A stretch of 64,000 nt of DNA from Candidatus Proruminimicrobium quisquiliarum (GTDB lineage: Bacteria > Elusimicrobiota > Endomicrobiia > Endomicrobiales > Endomicrobiaceae): positions 62,001-126,000 of the forward strand of contig JAHDRN010000005.1 in NCBI GenBank assembly GCA_018433245.1, in the 5' to 3' direction. Positions 8,171 through 16,301 of this stretch are shown piece by piece. The translations under genes were made by a program, and so were the position numbers. The notes beneath the pieces are model-generated. The model made no database searches. It saw nothing but the letters and a program-made list of their open reading frames with translations, and was not told where the DNA came from. Position 1 is the first letter of the stretch. The number at the start of each line of letters is the position of its first letter.

Positions 8171-9124
8171 ATGATTCTAAGTGCAAGTAGAAGAACAGAT
8201 ATTCCTGCGTTTTATTCAGAATGGTTTATGAACAGGCTTAAAGAAGGCTTTGTTTATGTGAGAAACCCTATGAATTTCAATCAAATTGCAAACATTCGTT
8301 TATCTCCAAATAATGTTGACTGTATCGTTTTTTGGACAAAAGATTCAAAAAATATTATGCAATATCTGAATCAAATTAATGAAATTGGTTATAAATATTA
8401 TTTTCAGTTTACAATCACTCCTTATGGCAAAGAAATAGAAAATAATATCAGAGATAAATATGAAATTATAGAAACTTTTAAAGAGTTGTCGGATAAAATA
8501 GGCAAAGAGAAAGTTATATTACGTTATGACCCTATATTTATTCAAGAAAACAGTAAATACTCTATAGATTTTCATATAAAAGCATTTGAAAAACTGATTA
8601 ATTCTCTGTCACAATTTACAAACAGAGTTGTAATCAGTTTTATTGACGGTTATCGTAAAGTCGCAACAAACATGAAAGATATAAAAATTAAAGAAATATC
8701 AAATAATGATATGCGTTTCATAGCTAGGTATTTTTCGGATATTACAAAAAAACATAATTTACAGCTTGAAACATGTGCCGAAGAGATAGACTTAAAAGAA
8801 TTCGGGATTAATCATTCACAATGTATTGATGGAGATTTGATAGAAAAAATAATTGGGTATAATATTTTTAATAAATATATACGAGATGATAATAGATTAT
8901 ACTGCGGATGCATGAAGTGTGTTGATATAGGGCAATATGACAGTTGCATTCATAACTGTGCATACTGTTATGCAAACATAAACAAAAAGAAAGCCCTTGA
9001 AAATTATAAAAAGCATAACAAAAAATCCCCCATCCTCTTCGGCGATTTCAATGCCGAAATGGTAAAAGAAAGAACAAATGGCATAGAAAGTTTTAAAATC
9101 AGTCAAGGCGAACTAAAATTATAA
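8171..9124 (+). CDS. DUF1848 family protein with radical-SAM-like cysteine cluster
   Basis: A 317-residue protein with the DUF1848 opening ILSASRRTDIPAFYSEW and an alpha/beta-barrel-like body. Near the C-terminus are two cysteine groups: C245-x-C247-x2-C250 and C259-x3-C263-x2-C266. The latter is the CxxxCxxC spacing of radical-SAM enzymes, but placed C-terminally as is usual for DUF1848. The family has no assigned reaction. ATG 8171 is preferred over an in-frame TTG at 8153 because the family starts at ILSASRR. The Cdd1-like gene follows after 18 bases, suggesting cotranscription. Confidence 0.85.
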   Translation: MILSASRRTDIPAFYSEWFMNRLKEGFVYVRNPMNFNQIANIRLSPNNVDCIVFWTKDSKNIMQYLNQINEIGYKYYFQFTITPYGKEIENNIRDKYEIIETFKELSDKIGKEKVILRYDPIFIQENSKYSIDFHIKAFEKLINSLSQFTNRVVISFIDGYRKVATNMKDIKIKEISNNDMRFIARYFSDITKKHNLQLETCAEEIDLKEFGINHSQCIDGDLIEKIIGYNIFNKYIRDDNRLYCGCMKCVDIGQYDSCIHNCAYCYANINKKKALENYKKHNKKSPILFGDFNAEMVKERTNGIESFKISQGELKL

Positions 9125-9142
9125 TCTTATAGAAGAACTCCT

Positions 9143-9415
9143 ATGAAAAATATCTCGCAGGCAATCAAAGAATTAATGGTTATTCCGGGAGTCGGTAAAT
9201 CAATAGCCGAAGATTTGACCGATATCGGAATATTTTCGGTTTCGGATTTGAAAGGCAAAAATCCTGAAAAACTTTATGCCAAATCAAATAAGTTTGCAGG
9301 AAAAGTTCAGGACAGATGTTTGCTTTATGTTTTCCGCTGCGCCGTGTATTTCGCAGAAGGCGGCCGCAACAGCGAAAAATTAAAATGGTGGAACTGGAAA
9401 GATAATAGAAAATAG
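9143..9415 (+). CDS. Helix-hairpin-helix protein of the Cdd1/'pathogenicity locus' family
   Basis: A 90-residue protein with an HhH motif at the N-terminus (IPGVGKSIAEDL, residues about 14-25), as in non-specific DNA-binding proteins, and the conserved tail CAVYFAEGGRNSEKLKWWNW that marks the Cdd1 (PF11731) family. The biochemical role of the family is not established; DNA binding is inferred from the HhH. Probably cotranscribed with the DUF1848 gene. Confidence 0.85.
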   Translation: MKNISQAIKELMVIPGVGKSIAEDLTDIGIFSVSDLKGKNPEKLYAKSNKFAGKVQDRCLLYVFRCAVYFAEGGRNSEKLKWWNWKDNRK

Positions 9416-9441
9416 CTGTTAATTTATATAAAATAATTAGA

Positions 9442-9447
9442 TATAAT
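9442..9447 (+). promoter_or_regulatory. TATAAT box directly upstream of the GH26-like gene
   Basis: TATAAT ends six bases before ATG 9454, with a weak TTAATT at 17-base spacing (9419-9424). No Shine-Dalgarno lies in between, consistent with a leaderless transcript if the box is used. Confidence 0.45.
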
Positions 9448-9453
9448 TAAGTT

Positions 9454-10383
9454 ATGTTTAAAAAATGCTTTTTGGCATTATTTTTATTAACCGTTATGTT
9501 TTCTTTATCTTCAGCAGATATCATTAAAACAAAGCCTATTTTCGTTATAGGACAGGACAGCCAGTCAATTGAAGAATTCTTCTCATCTTTAAAACAATTC
9601 AATATAAAAGAAATATCTTATCCCGACGGCATAATGGTTTATACCTCAATAAATTCAATAAGCGGACTTGACGAACCTTCATATAACGGCGCCGGCGTTA
9701 ATTATGCCGACGATATGATTAAAAACTATCCCGATATTAAAGTTGTTCAAATCGGACTTTATATGAAAGATATGCTTGATGAAGTTATAAACGGCTCTTT
9801 TGATGACAACATAGACAAACTCGGCGTCTGGATAAAAAATTCAAACAAAGACGTTTATCTGCGCATAGGCTATGAATGCGATAATACCGAAAACGACTAT
9901 AATCCTGAAAAATATATAAATGCATACCGTTATATAGCAAACCGTTTAAAAAATAACGCAGTCTCAAACGTTCATTTTGTATGGCATATCATCGCATGGA
10001 ACTCAAACAGCAAAAATCCGTATAATCCGATGATTTATTATCCGGGCGACGACTGGGTTGATATGATAGGAATTTCTTTTTTTGACGTTTCGGCCGTTAA
10101 AGAGCGCAAAATTGCCGGCGATATAGCGTTTAATAAAAAGAAACCGGTAATGATTGCCGAAAGTTCTCCTTTTAACAGATACAGCGTTGAAAACAAACTT
10201 GCATGGATCAACGCTCTTTTTAAATACGTTAAAGATTATAAAGTTTCGTTTATAAGTTATATCAACGTTAACTGGGACGAACTTCCGATGTTTGAGCAGC
10301 AAAAATGGGGCGACGCAAGACTGCAGCAGAATAAAAAATTAATGCAGACATGGGCTGACAACATAAAACGGTTTAAAAAATAA
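9454..10383 (+). CDS. Exported glycoside hydrolase, GH26-like
   Basis: A 309-residue protein with a signal peptide (MFKKCFLALFLLTVMFSLSSA) and a TIM-barrel-like body. The catalytic pair of clan GH-A family 26 is visible: acid/base E141 in YLRIGYECD and nucleophile E236 in VMIAESSPF. Intervening GH26-like signatures include FVWHIIAWNS and DWVDMIGIS. Known GH26 enzymes cut beta-mannans, xylans or mixed-linkage glucans; the substrate cannot be told. No carbohydrate-binding module is attached. It starts a new unit after the Cdd1 gene. Confidence 0.8.
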   Translation: MFKKCFLALFLLTVMFSLSSADIIKTKPIFVIGQDSQSIEEFFSSLKQFNIKEISYPDGIMVYTSINSISGLDEPSYNGAGVNYADDMIKNYPDIKVVQIGLYMKDMLDEVINGSFDDNIDKLGVWIKNSNKDVYLRIGYECDNTENDYNPEKYINAYRYIANRLKNNAVSNVHFVWHIIAWNSNSKNPYNPMIYYPGDDWVDMIGISFFDVSAVKERKIAGDIAFNKKKPVMIAESSPFNRYSVENKLAWINALFKYVKDYKVSFISYINVNWDELPMFEQQKWGDARLQQNKKLMQTWADNIKRFKK

Positions 10384-10390
10384 CGGATTG

Positions 10391-10419
10391 TTGCCTTAAT
10401 TCAAAATATTGCATATAAT
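10391..10419 (+). promoter_or_regulatory. Sigma-70-type promoter for the small membrane protein/CDGSH genes
   Basis: TTGCCT at 10391-10396, exactly 17 bases, then TATAAT at 10414-10419. It sits in the 69-bp gap after the GH26-like gene and would give a leader of about 27 bases containing the GGAGG ribosome-binding site of the 10453 gene. Confidence 0.65.
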
Positions 10420-10452
10420 CAATATACGTCTCAAATTATACACGGAGGTTCT

Positions 10453-10710
10453 ATGCATAACACGCCTTTGCCTGTATTAATATTATTTATTATTTTATAT
10501 TGCATAATTATTCTCGGCATAATCAAACCGTCCATATTTGTAAATCTTACAATCAAATATTTCAAATTATCTCTAAAATTTTACGGGCTTGAACTTGAAG
10601 GAGACATAAAACCGACCGATAAAGCAAATAATATCGCAAGATTAATTAACTTCCTTGTATTAATAGCATTAACATTTATATTGTTTTCAGAAAAATTTGC
10701 GTCTCGTTAA
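10453..10710 (+). CDS. Small two-helix membrane protein of unknown function
   Basis: An 85-residue protein with a strong Shine-Dalgarno (CGGAGG, 10443-10448). It has a hydrophobic helix at about residues 7-32 and another at about 62-80, joined by a polar, charged loop (GLELEGDIKPTDKANN). No family recognised. A CDGSH gene follows after 27 bases, so the two are likely cotranscribed. Confidence 0.6.
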   Translation: MHNTPLPVLILFIILYCIIILGIIKPSIFVNLTIKYFKLSLKFYGLELEGDIKPTDKANNIARLINFLVLIALTFILFSEKFASR

Positions 10711-10737
10711 TAAAAATTATTAAACGCGGAGCCAAAC

Positions 10738-11436
10738 ATGAACAAGCCGAAAATCATCGTCTCAAAAGACGGGCCGTACATAGTATCCGGCAATGTTCCT
10801 CTTAACAAAGAAATTGCCGAAATAGGAAAAGAAGACGAACCCGAAAAATGGACGGAAACCGAAAAATATCCAAACAAAGAAACTTACGCTTTATGCAGAT
10901 GCGGCAATTCAAAAAATATGCCTTTTTGTGACGGCACGCATGTAAAAACAGGTTTTGACGGAACCGAAACGGCAAGCACAAAACCGTTTCTTGAACAGGC
11001 AAGAACTTTTGAAGGACACGATATAATACTTAAAGATGCGGTAGACTTATGCTCTGTCGCCCGTTTCTGCCACCCTAAAACAGGAACATGGAAATTGGTT
11101 GTAAAATCAAAAAAGCCGGAAGCAAAACAAGAGGCAATCCGTCAGGCATGCAGCTGTCCGGCCGGCAGACTTGTAATATACGACAAAAAAACCGGAGAAC
11201 CGATTGAAAACAAATACGAGCCGTCAATTACCGTTACGGAAGATCCTCAGGCTGAATGCAGCGGACCGTTATGGGTAAAAGGCGGCATTGAAATTGAATC
11301 GGAATCGGGGAAAAAATATGAACCAAGAAACCGCATGGCTTTATGCCGCTGCGGCAACTCAAACAATAAACCGTTCTGCGACGGAGCGCATCTGACGGTC
11401 AATTTTGACGACGGCGATAAATCCGTAAAAAAATAA
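10738..11436 (+). CDS. CDGSH iron-sulfur protein with two CDGSH domains
   Basis: A 232-residue protein with two mitoNEET-type 2Fe-2S sites, each with three Cys and one His: C53, C55, C64, H68 and C203, C205, C214, H218. Between them lies a segment with CSVARFCHP and CSCPAGRLVIY resembling the ferredoxin-like (Fer4_19/DUF1271) partner domain commonly fused to CDGSH domains in bacteria. Likely a cytoplasmic electron-transfer or Fe-S handling protein. The interrupted tautomerase follows after 13 bases, with the Shine-Dalgarno just after the CDGSH stop. Confidence 0.9.
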   Translation: MNKPKIIVSKDGPYIVSGNVPLNKEIAEIGKEDEPEKWTETEKYPNKETYALCRCGNSKNMPFCDGTHVKTGFDGTETASTKPFLEQARTFEGHDIILKDAVDLCSVARFCHPKTGTWKLVVKSKKPEAKQEAIRQACSCPAGRLVIYDKKTGEPIENKYEPSITVTEDPQAECSGPLWVKGGIEIESESGKKYEPRNRMALCRCGNSNNKPFCDGAHLTVNFDDGDKSVKK

Positions 11437-11449
11437 AAGGAGCTGTGAA

Positions 11450-11671
11450 ATGCCGATTATTACGGTAAAAATGGCAAAAGGAAGAAATCTGAAAACAAAA
11501 CGCGAATTTGCAAAAGCAGTTACGGATTCGGCTGTAAAAATTCTTGACGTAAAAAGCGAATGAGTAACGATTTTATTTGAAGAATTTGAAAGAGAAAAAC
11601 GGGCTACGGACGGTCTTTTGCACAGCGATAAATTCGGCAAAGGTTGCGGAAAGAAAATCAGAAAAAAATAA
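11450..11671 (+). pseudogene. 4-oxalocrotonate tautomerase-like gene interrupted by an in-frame TGA
   Basis: ATG 11450 has an excellent Shine-Dalgarno (AAAAGGAG, 11435-11442) and encodes MPIITVKMAKGR, with the catalytic Pro right after Met. The frame stops at TGA 11561-11563 after 37 codons, then continues without further stops for 35 codons to TAA 11669-11671 with the expected family C-terminus (VTILFEEFE, DKFGKGCGKK). In the family the interrupted position (IL-V-K-x-E-W-V-T) is normally Trp, so a TGG-to-TGA change explains it. The later conserved Trp of the usual ENWA motif is also replaced. Most simply a recent pseudogene; readthrough is the alternative, since TGA is a normal stop elsewhere here. 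Confidence 0.8.
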
Positions 11672-11674
11672 GTT

Positions 11675-11705
11675 TTTACAAACTCAACTAAAAAAAATAT
11701 ATAAT
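11675..11705 (+). promoter_or_regulatory. Candidate promoter for the CDF transporter gene
   Basis: TTTACA at 11675-11680, a 19-base spacer, then TATAAT at 11700-11705. The -10 box ends 11 bases before ATG 11717 and no Shine-Dalgarno is present in between, so any transcript would have a leader of only about five bases. Confidence 0.5.
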
Positions 11706-11716
11706 TAACCGTATCA

Positions 11717-12610
11717 ATGAATATTAAAAATGTTAACAATTTATGCAGTATTGAAAAAAAGAATGTGGCGATATCTTCGGTTATTGCCGCTTTTTTCATT
11801 ACAGCCGCAAAAATCACAGTCGGCGTTTTAACGGGAAGCCTCGGAATAATTTCTGAAGCTCTGCATTCCGCATTAGATTTTATCGCGGCAATAATTACAT
11901 ACATAGCAGTGCATTTTGCGGATCAGCCCGCAGATTATTCACATCATTACGGACACGGAAAAATAGAAAGTTTATCTGCCCTTATTGAAACCGTGCTGCT
12001 TGTTATAACATGCGCATGGATTATCTATGAGGCTATTAACAGACTGGTTACCGGAAATTTTCATCTTGAAGTGACTTTTTGGAGTTATGCTGTCGTTATA
12101 TTATCAATAATTGTTGATTTCTCGCGGTCAAGAGCTCTTTTAAAAGTCGCAAAAAAACACAACAGTCAGGCGCTTGAAGCAGATGCCCTGCATTTTTCAA
12201 CCGATATATGGAGCTCTTTGGTGGTTTTGCTCGGACTTATATGCGCTCAGATAGGCTGGCATAAAGCCGATTCAATAGCGGCGCTTGCCGTAGCAATTAT
12301 AGTTATAGGAATTTCTTATAAACTCGGCAAAAAGGCAGTTGATACTCTTTTGGATAAAGCTCCTAACGAACTTATTCCCATAATAAAGAAAATTTTAAAA
12401 GAATTTCCGGAAGTTTCTTCTTACCATAGTTTAAAAGTAAGGCAGTCCGGAGCGGATACGTTTATTGAAATATCCATACATTTTTCACCGAATCTTCATA
12501 TAAATAAAGCTCATAACATTACCGAAAACATTGAATCGCGCATATGTTCGCATGTAGAACGATGCCATATTCACATACATCAGGAACCTGAAGACGCAAA
12601 TCATAACTAA
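11717..12610 (+). CDS. Cation diffusion facilitator (CDF) family metal transporter
   Basis: A 297-residue protein with about six transmembrane helices and a cytoplasmic C-terminal domain. Metal-site signatures are present: H50-x3-D54 (ALHSALDF) in helix 2 and H159-x3-D163 (LHFSTDIWSS) in helix 5, plus the family motif HHYGHGKIESLSAL. The C-terminal part has the ferredoxin-like metal-sensing domain (VRQSGADTFIEI and a His-rich end HIHIHQE). Members export Zn2+, Fe2+ or Mn2+ against protons; the metal cannot be decided. Confidence 0.92.
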   Translation: MNIKNVNNLCSIEKKNVAISSVIAAFFITAAKITVGVLTGSLGIISEALHSALDFIAAIITYIAVHFADQPADYSHHYGHGKIESLSALIETVLLVITCAWIIYEAINRLVTGNFHLEVTFWSYAVVILSIIVDFSRSRALLKVAKKHNSQALEADALHFSTDIWSSLVVLLGLICAQIGWHKADSIAALAVAIIVIGISYKLGKKAVDTLLDKAPNELIPIIKKILKEFPEVSSYHSLKVRQSGADTFIEISIHFSPNLHINKAHNITENIESRICSHVERCHIHIHQEPEDANHN

Positions 12611-12628
12611 GTTTTTAAACGGAGAAAA

Positions 12629-13483
12629 ATGTTAAAAGAAATTATACTTGCAGCAGGATGTTTTTGGGGAGTTCAGGCTGTTTTTGACAATACGCCGGGA
12701 GTTATCTCCACGCAAGCCGGATATACGGGCGGAACTCTTGAAAATCCTACGTATGAAGACGTTTGCACAGACGCAACCGGACACGCCGAAGCAGTCAAAA
12801 TAATTTACGACGACAAAAAAATATCAACTGACGAACTGCTTGATATATTTTTCACTTCTCACGACTCTACAACAAAAAACAGACAGGGACCAGATATAGG
12901 TTCGCAATACCGTTCCGCAATTTTTTATACGACTCCCGAACAGGCAGAAACCGCAAAAGAAAAAATAAAGGAATATTCTCTTTTCTTAAAAAACCCGATA
13001 GTTACTGAAGTCGTAAAACTTGAAAAATTCTACCCTGCGGAAGAATATCACCAGAAATATTTCAAAAAACAAGGAAGACCGTCTTGCCATACAAATTTTT
13101 TTGACAAAGAAAAATTCTGGAAAGAAAAATTAAGCAAAGAAAGATATAATATTATGCGTAAAAAAGGAACTGAAAAACCTTTCAGCGGCAAATATGTGAA
13201 TTTTGACGAAAAAGGCGTTTACCGTTGCGGAGCCTGCGGTCAGCGGCTTTTTGCATCGGACTCAAAATTTAATACGCAATGCGGCTGGCCCGGTTTTGAC
13301 AAAGCTATGCCTGAAGCGGTTAAAATAAGAAAAGATTACAGCCATAATATGATAAGAGACGAAGTTATCTGTTCAAGATGCGGCAGCCATTTAGGACATT
13401 TGTTTGACGACGGGCCTACAAAAACAGGAAAACGATTTTGCATAAATTCGCAGGCGCTTGATTTTGAGAAGGAGAAAAAATGA
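12629..13483 (+). CDS. msrAB: Fused peptide methionine sulfoxide reductase MsrA-MsrB
   Basis: A 284-residue bifunctional enzyme that reduces both stereoisomers of methionine sulfoxide. The MsrA domain (about 1-150) has the active-site GCFWG with C11. The MsrB domain (about 165-284) has two zinc-binding CxxC pairs (CGACG and CSRCG) and the catalytic Cys C271 in RFCIN, so both halves look active. No signal peptide, hence cytoplasmic. The stop overlaps the next start by four bases (ATGA), coupling it to the glutamine amidotransferase. Confidence 0.95.
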   Translation: MLKEIILAAGCFWGVQAVFDNTPGVISTQAGYTGGTLENPTYEDVCTDATGHAEAVKIIYDDKKISTDELLDIFFTSHDSTTKNRQGPDIGSQYRSAIFYTTPEQAETAKEKIKEYSLFLKNPIVTEVVKLEKFYPAEEYHQKYFKKQGRPSCHTNFFDKEKFWKEKLSKERYNIMRKKGTEKPFSGKYVNFDEKGVYRCGACGQRLFASDSKFNTQCGWPGFDKAMPEAVKIRKDYSHNMIRDEVICSRCGSHLGHLFDDGPTKTGKRFCINSQALDFEKEKK

Positions 13484-14181
13484 AAGTACATTATTTTCAG
13501 CATGTGCCGTTTGAAGGGCTTGGAAGCATTGAATGCGAACTTAAACATAAATGCCATAAAATAACTTCAACAAAACTTTATAATGAAGAAATTAATGTTT
13601 CGCCGAAAGATATTGACCGGCTTATAGTTATGGGCGGACCCATGGGCATATATGACGACGAAATCTATCCGTGGCTCAAAGAAGAAAAAAAATTTATAAA
13701 AGAGGCGATTTTATCAGGTAAAACAGTACTCGGAATATGTCTCGGGGCACAGCTTATCGCAGACGCGCTTGGAGCAAAAGTTTATAAAAACAAATACCGC
13801 GAAATAGGCTGGTTTCCGGTTATAAAAACAAAAGAAGCGAAAGATACGGTTTTATCGGACGTTATGCCGGATAAGTTTGAAGCGTTTCACTGGCACGGAG
13901 ATACTTTTGACATTCCACCGAAAGCCGTACCCATAGCCGAAAGCGAGGCATGCGTAAATCAGGGATTTATTTTTGACAACAGAGTTTTGGCTCTTCAGTT
14001 TCATCTTGAAACGACTCCCGAATCGGCCGCGGCTCTTGTACAAAACTGCGCGAATGAACTTGACGGTTCCCGCTATGTCCAATCTGAAGAGATTATATTT
14101 GAAAATCCTCAAAAGTTCTGCGGTATTAACCGAATAATGAGTTCAGTTCTGAAAGCGCTTGAAAATAATAATTTAAAATGA
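13480..14181 (+). CDS. Class I glutamine amidotransferase (GuaA-N-like, stand-alone)
   Basis: A 233-residue type-1 glutamine amidotransferase with the complete triad: nucleophile C87 in GICLGAQ, and H175 and E177 in QFHLETTPE. The oxyanion-hole MGGPMGIYDD lies near residue 50. No synthetase domain is attached, so the acceptor is unknown; relatives are annotated as GMP synthase-like or gamma-glutamyl hydrolase-like. It overlaps msrAB by four bases, possibly linking it to stress metabolism (inference). Confidence 0.88.
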   Translation: MKVHYFQHVPFEGLGSIECELKHKCHKITSTKLYNEEINVSPKDIDRLIVMGGPMGIYDDEIYPWLKEEKKFIKEAILSGKTVLGICLGAQLIADALGAKVYKNKYREIGWFPVIKTKEAKDTVLSDVMPDKFEAFHWHGDTFDIPPKAVPIAESEACVNQGFIFDNRVLALQFHLETTPESAAALVQNCANELDGSRYVQSEEIIFENPQKFCGINRIMSSVLKALENNNLK

Positions 14182-14192
14182 CCGGAATTGAT

Positions 14193-14220
14193 TTGATATT
14201 GTTAAATCTTTTGCTAAAAT
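14193..14220 (+). promoter_or_regulatory. Promoter for the crcB-DUF190-eno run
   Basis: TTGATA at 14193-14198, 16-base spacer, TAAAAT at 14215-14220, giving a leader of about 27 bases before ATG 14254. I looked for the conserved crcB-motif (fluoride riboswitch) elements in this short leader and did not see them. Confidence 0.6.
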
Positions 14221-14253
14221 AATAGCGGCATTCAATATAAAAAAGGCTTTAAT

Positions 14254-14640
14254 ATGTTTAAATTTTTGGTAATCGGACTCGGCGGCGGACTCGGCGCTAT
14301 ACTGCGTTATATAGTAAGCAATCTTGATTACCGTTTTTCAAACGGCGTTTTTCCGGTAGGAACTCTTACCGTAAATGTAACCGGATCTTTCATAATAGGT
14401 TTTTTATGGGTATTTTTTGACCGTTTTATATTCCCGCCGAATTTGAGATTATTTTTATTCATAGGCGTTTTAGGCGGATATACGACTTTTTCAACTTTCA
14501 GTATTGAAACTTTTAACCTTATCCGCGACGGAGAATACAACATCGCGCTAGCAAACATAATCCTGTCTTTTGCTCTGACGCTGATTGCCGTATTTGCCGG
14601 ATTTTTTGTATCAAGAATGTTATTAAATATCTACAAATAA
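14254..14640 (+). CDS. crcB: Fluoride ion channel FluC/CrcB
   Basis: A 128-residue, four-helix membrane protein with the FluC hallmarks: GGGLGAILRY at the N-terminus, the polar-track Asn region NVTGSFIIG and the GGYTTFSTFS motif whose Phe and Ser/Thr side chains line the fluoride pore. These act as dual-topology dimers exporting F- from the cytoplasm. Single copy here, so a homodimer is expected. Followed after 13 bases by a DUF190 gene and then enolase, a fluoride-sensitive enzyme. Confidence 0.93.
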   Translation: MFKFLVIGLGGGLGAILRYIVSNLDYRFSNGVFPVGTLTVNVTGSFIIGFLWVFFDRFIFPPNLRLFLFIGVLGGYTTFSTFSIETFNLIRDGEYNIALANIILSFALTLIAVFAGFFVSRMLLNIYK

Positions 14641-14653
14641 CGGAGGCTCTGAA

Positions 14654-15019
14654 ATGAATTTACCCGAAGCGGGCATGCTGTTGAGAGTTTTTATCGGAGA
14701 ATCTGACATTTACAAAGGAAAAGCCCTGTACGAACACATAGTTTTAAAAGCAAGAGAACTAAATCTTGCCGGCGCTACCGTTATAAGAGGAATTATGGGC
14801 TTCGGCGCGGACAGCCGCGTGCATAGCGCAAAATTACTGCAGTTATCCGAAGATTTGCCGGTTATAATTGAAATTGTTGACGTTGAAGAAAAATTAAATA
14901 CTATTATTCCGTTTCTTGATTCTGTTGTTACCGAAGGTCTTATTACGCTTGAAAGAGTCCGCGTAATAAAATACCGCCACAGCGATATAAAAAAAGAGGA
15001 TTCTTATGATAAAAATTAA
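14654..15019 (+). CDS. DUF190 (PII-like) protein
   Basis: A 121-residue protein of the DUF190 family, which has a PII-like ferredoxin fold and is commonly found beside crcB. Characteristic segments are [19 protein letters not shown] and [19 protein letters not shown] regulatory nucleotide-binding role is inferred from the fold; no experimentally defined function is known to me. The Shine-Dalgarno is CGGAGG (14641-14646). Its 3' end overlaps the enolase start by 14 bases, so translation is likely coupled. Confidence 0.9.
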   Translation: MNLPEAGMLLRVFIGESDIYKGKALYEHIVLKARELNLAGATVIRGIMGFGADSRVHSAKLLQLSEDLPVIIEIVDVEEKLNTIIPFLDSVVTEGLITLERVRVIKYRHSDIKKEDSYDKN

Positions 15020-16286
15020 AAATATTTACGCCAGAGAAATTTTTGATTCAAGAGGAAATCCCACGATAGAAGCCGAAATCATTCTTGACAACGGAATTTC
15101 AGCGGCGGCAAGCGTGCCGTCAGGTGCTTCAACCGGCACAAAAGAAGCCGTTGAACTGCGCGACGGCGATAAAAACCGTTTTAACGGAAAAGGCGTTTTA
15201 AAGGCCGTTAAAAACATAAACGAAATCATAGCTCCCGTTCTGATAGGAAAAAATCCTGAAAACCAAAAAGAGATAGATGACGCAATGATTAATCTTGACG
15301 GCACTGAAAATAAAAGCAGGCTAGGCGCAAACGCAATTTTGGGAGTTTCAATAGCCGCTTTAAAAGCGGCGGCGCTTAACGCAGGTAAACCTGTTTTTGA
15401 ATATCTTAAAAAAGAAAATGAAACAAGAATACCTCTTCCTTTTCTGAACATATTAAACGGCGGCAAACACGCTGATACCGACGTTGATTTTCAGGAATTT
15501 ATGATTTGTCCGGCCGGAGCTCTGTCTTTTAAAGAAGCTTTCAGATATGCCGTTGAAACTTACCACAGTTTAAAATCAGTTCTTAAATCAAAAGGTCATT
15601 TTACGTCAGTGGGCGATGAAGGCGGATTTGCTCCCGAACTTTCTTCAAACGAAGAAGCTCTGGAACTTATAATAACCGGTATTGAAAAGGCCGGATTTAA
15701 ACCCGGCAGAGATATCTTCATAGCTCTTGATCCTGCGGCAAGCGAATTTTACGAAAACGAAAAATATATTCTGAAAGCCGACAAGAAAAAACTGTCTTCA
15801 CAAGAAATGATTGATTATTACAAAAAACTTGTAGCCGCTTATCCTATAGTTTCAATTGAAGACGCTCTTTCGGAAAACGATTGGGACGGCTGGAAAATTT
15901 TGACGAAAGAACTTTCGTCAAAAATACAGCTTGTCGGGGACGATCTTTTCGTTACAAATAAAAAAATACTGGCGGAAGGCATAAATAAAGGCGTCGCAAA
16001 CGCGATTCTGATAAAACTTAACCAGATAGGAACGGTTACCGAAACTCTTGAAACCGTTGAGCTTGCAAAAAATAACGGATATTCCTGCATGTTTTCGCAC
16101 CGTTCGGGCGAAACGGAAGATTCTTTTCTTGCCGACATCGCGGTCGCGACAGGATGCGGACAAATCAAAACAGGTGCGCCGGCCCGTTCGGAACGAGTGG
16201 CAAAATACAATCGTCTTTTGAAAATTGAACAGATGGCGGAACATAACTCCGTGTTTAATAACGCCAAACTTAACGTAAAAATATAA
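15006..16286 (+). CDS. eno: Enolase
   Basis: A 426-residue phosphopyruvate hydratase of glycolysis. Signatures: substrate-loop [50 protein letters not shown] (metal-binding Asp/Glu), VGDDLFVTN and [18 protein letters not shown]. All catalytic residues appear present. The gene begins inside the end of the DUF190 gene; GAGG (14996-14999) is its ribosome-binding site. Placement with crcB makes sense because fluoride with phosphate and Mg2+ inhibits enolase (established knowledge). Confidence 0.97.
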   Translation: MIKIKNIYAREIFDSRGNPTIEAEIILDNGISAAASVPSGASTGTKEAVELRDGDKNRFNGKGVLKAVKNINEIIAPVLIGKNPENQKEIDDAMINLDGTENKSRLGANAILGVSIAALKAAALNAGKPVFEYLKKENETRIPLPFLNILNGGKHADTDVDFQEFMICPAGALSFKEAFRYAVETYHSLKSVLKSKGHFTSVGDEGGFAPELSSNEEALELIITGIEKAGFKPGRDIFIALDPAASEFYENEKYILKADKKKLSSQEMIDYYKKLVAAYPIVSIEDALSENDWDGWKILTKELSSKIQLVGDDLFVTNKKILAEGINKGVANAILIKLNQIGTVTETLETVELAKNNGYSCMFSHRSGETEDSFLADIAVATGCGQIKTGAPARSERVAKYNRLLKIEQMAEHNSVFNNAKLNVKI

Positions 16287-16301
16287 AAAAGGAAATTTAA
16301 T

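Noticed and set aside
11450-11671. TGA read as Trp genome-wide (code 4) or Sec
   Set aside because: TGA ends several intact genes with ordinary stop-start overlaps (13483, 14181, 18049), and no Sec-type context is known for this family.
11359-11904. 181-codon minus-strand ORF
   Set aside because: It runs antisense across the end of the CDGSH gene, the tautomerase remnant and the CDF gene start, with no ribosome-binding site or recognisable domain.
14182-14253. Fluoride riboswitch before crcB
   Set aside because: The 72-base gap lacks the conserved pseudoknot sequences of the crcB motif that I could recognise and is nearly filled by promoter and leader.
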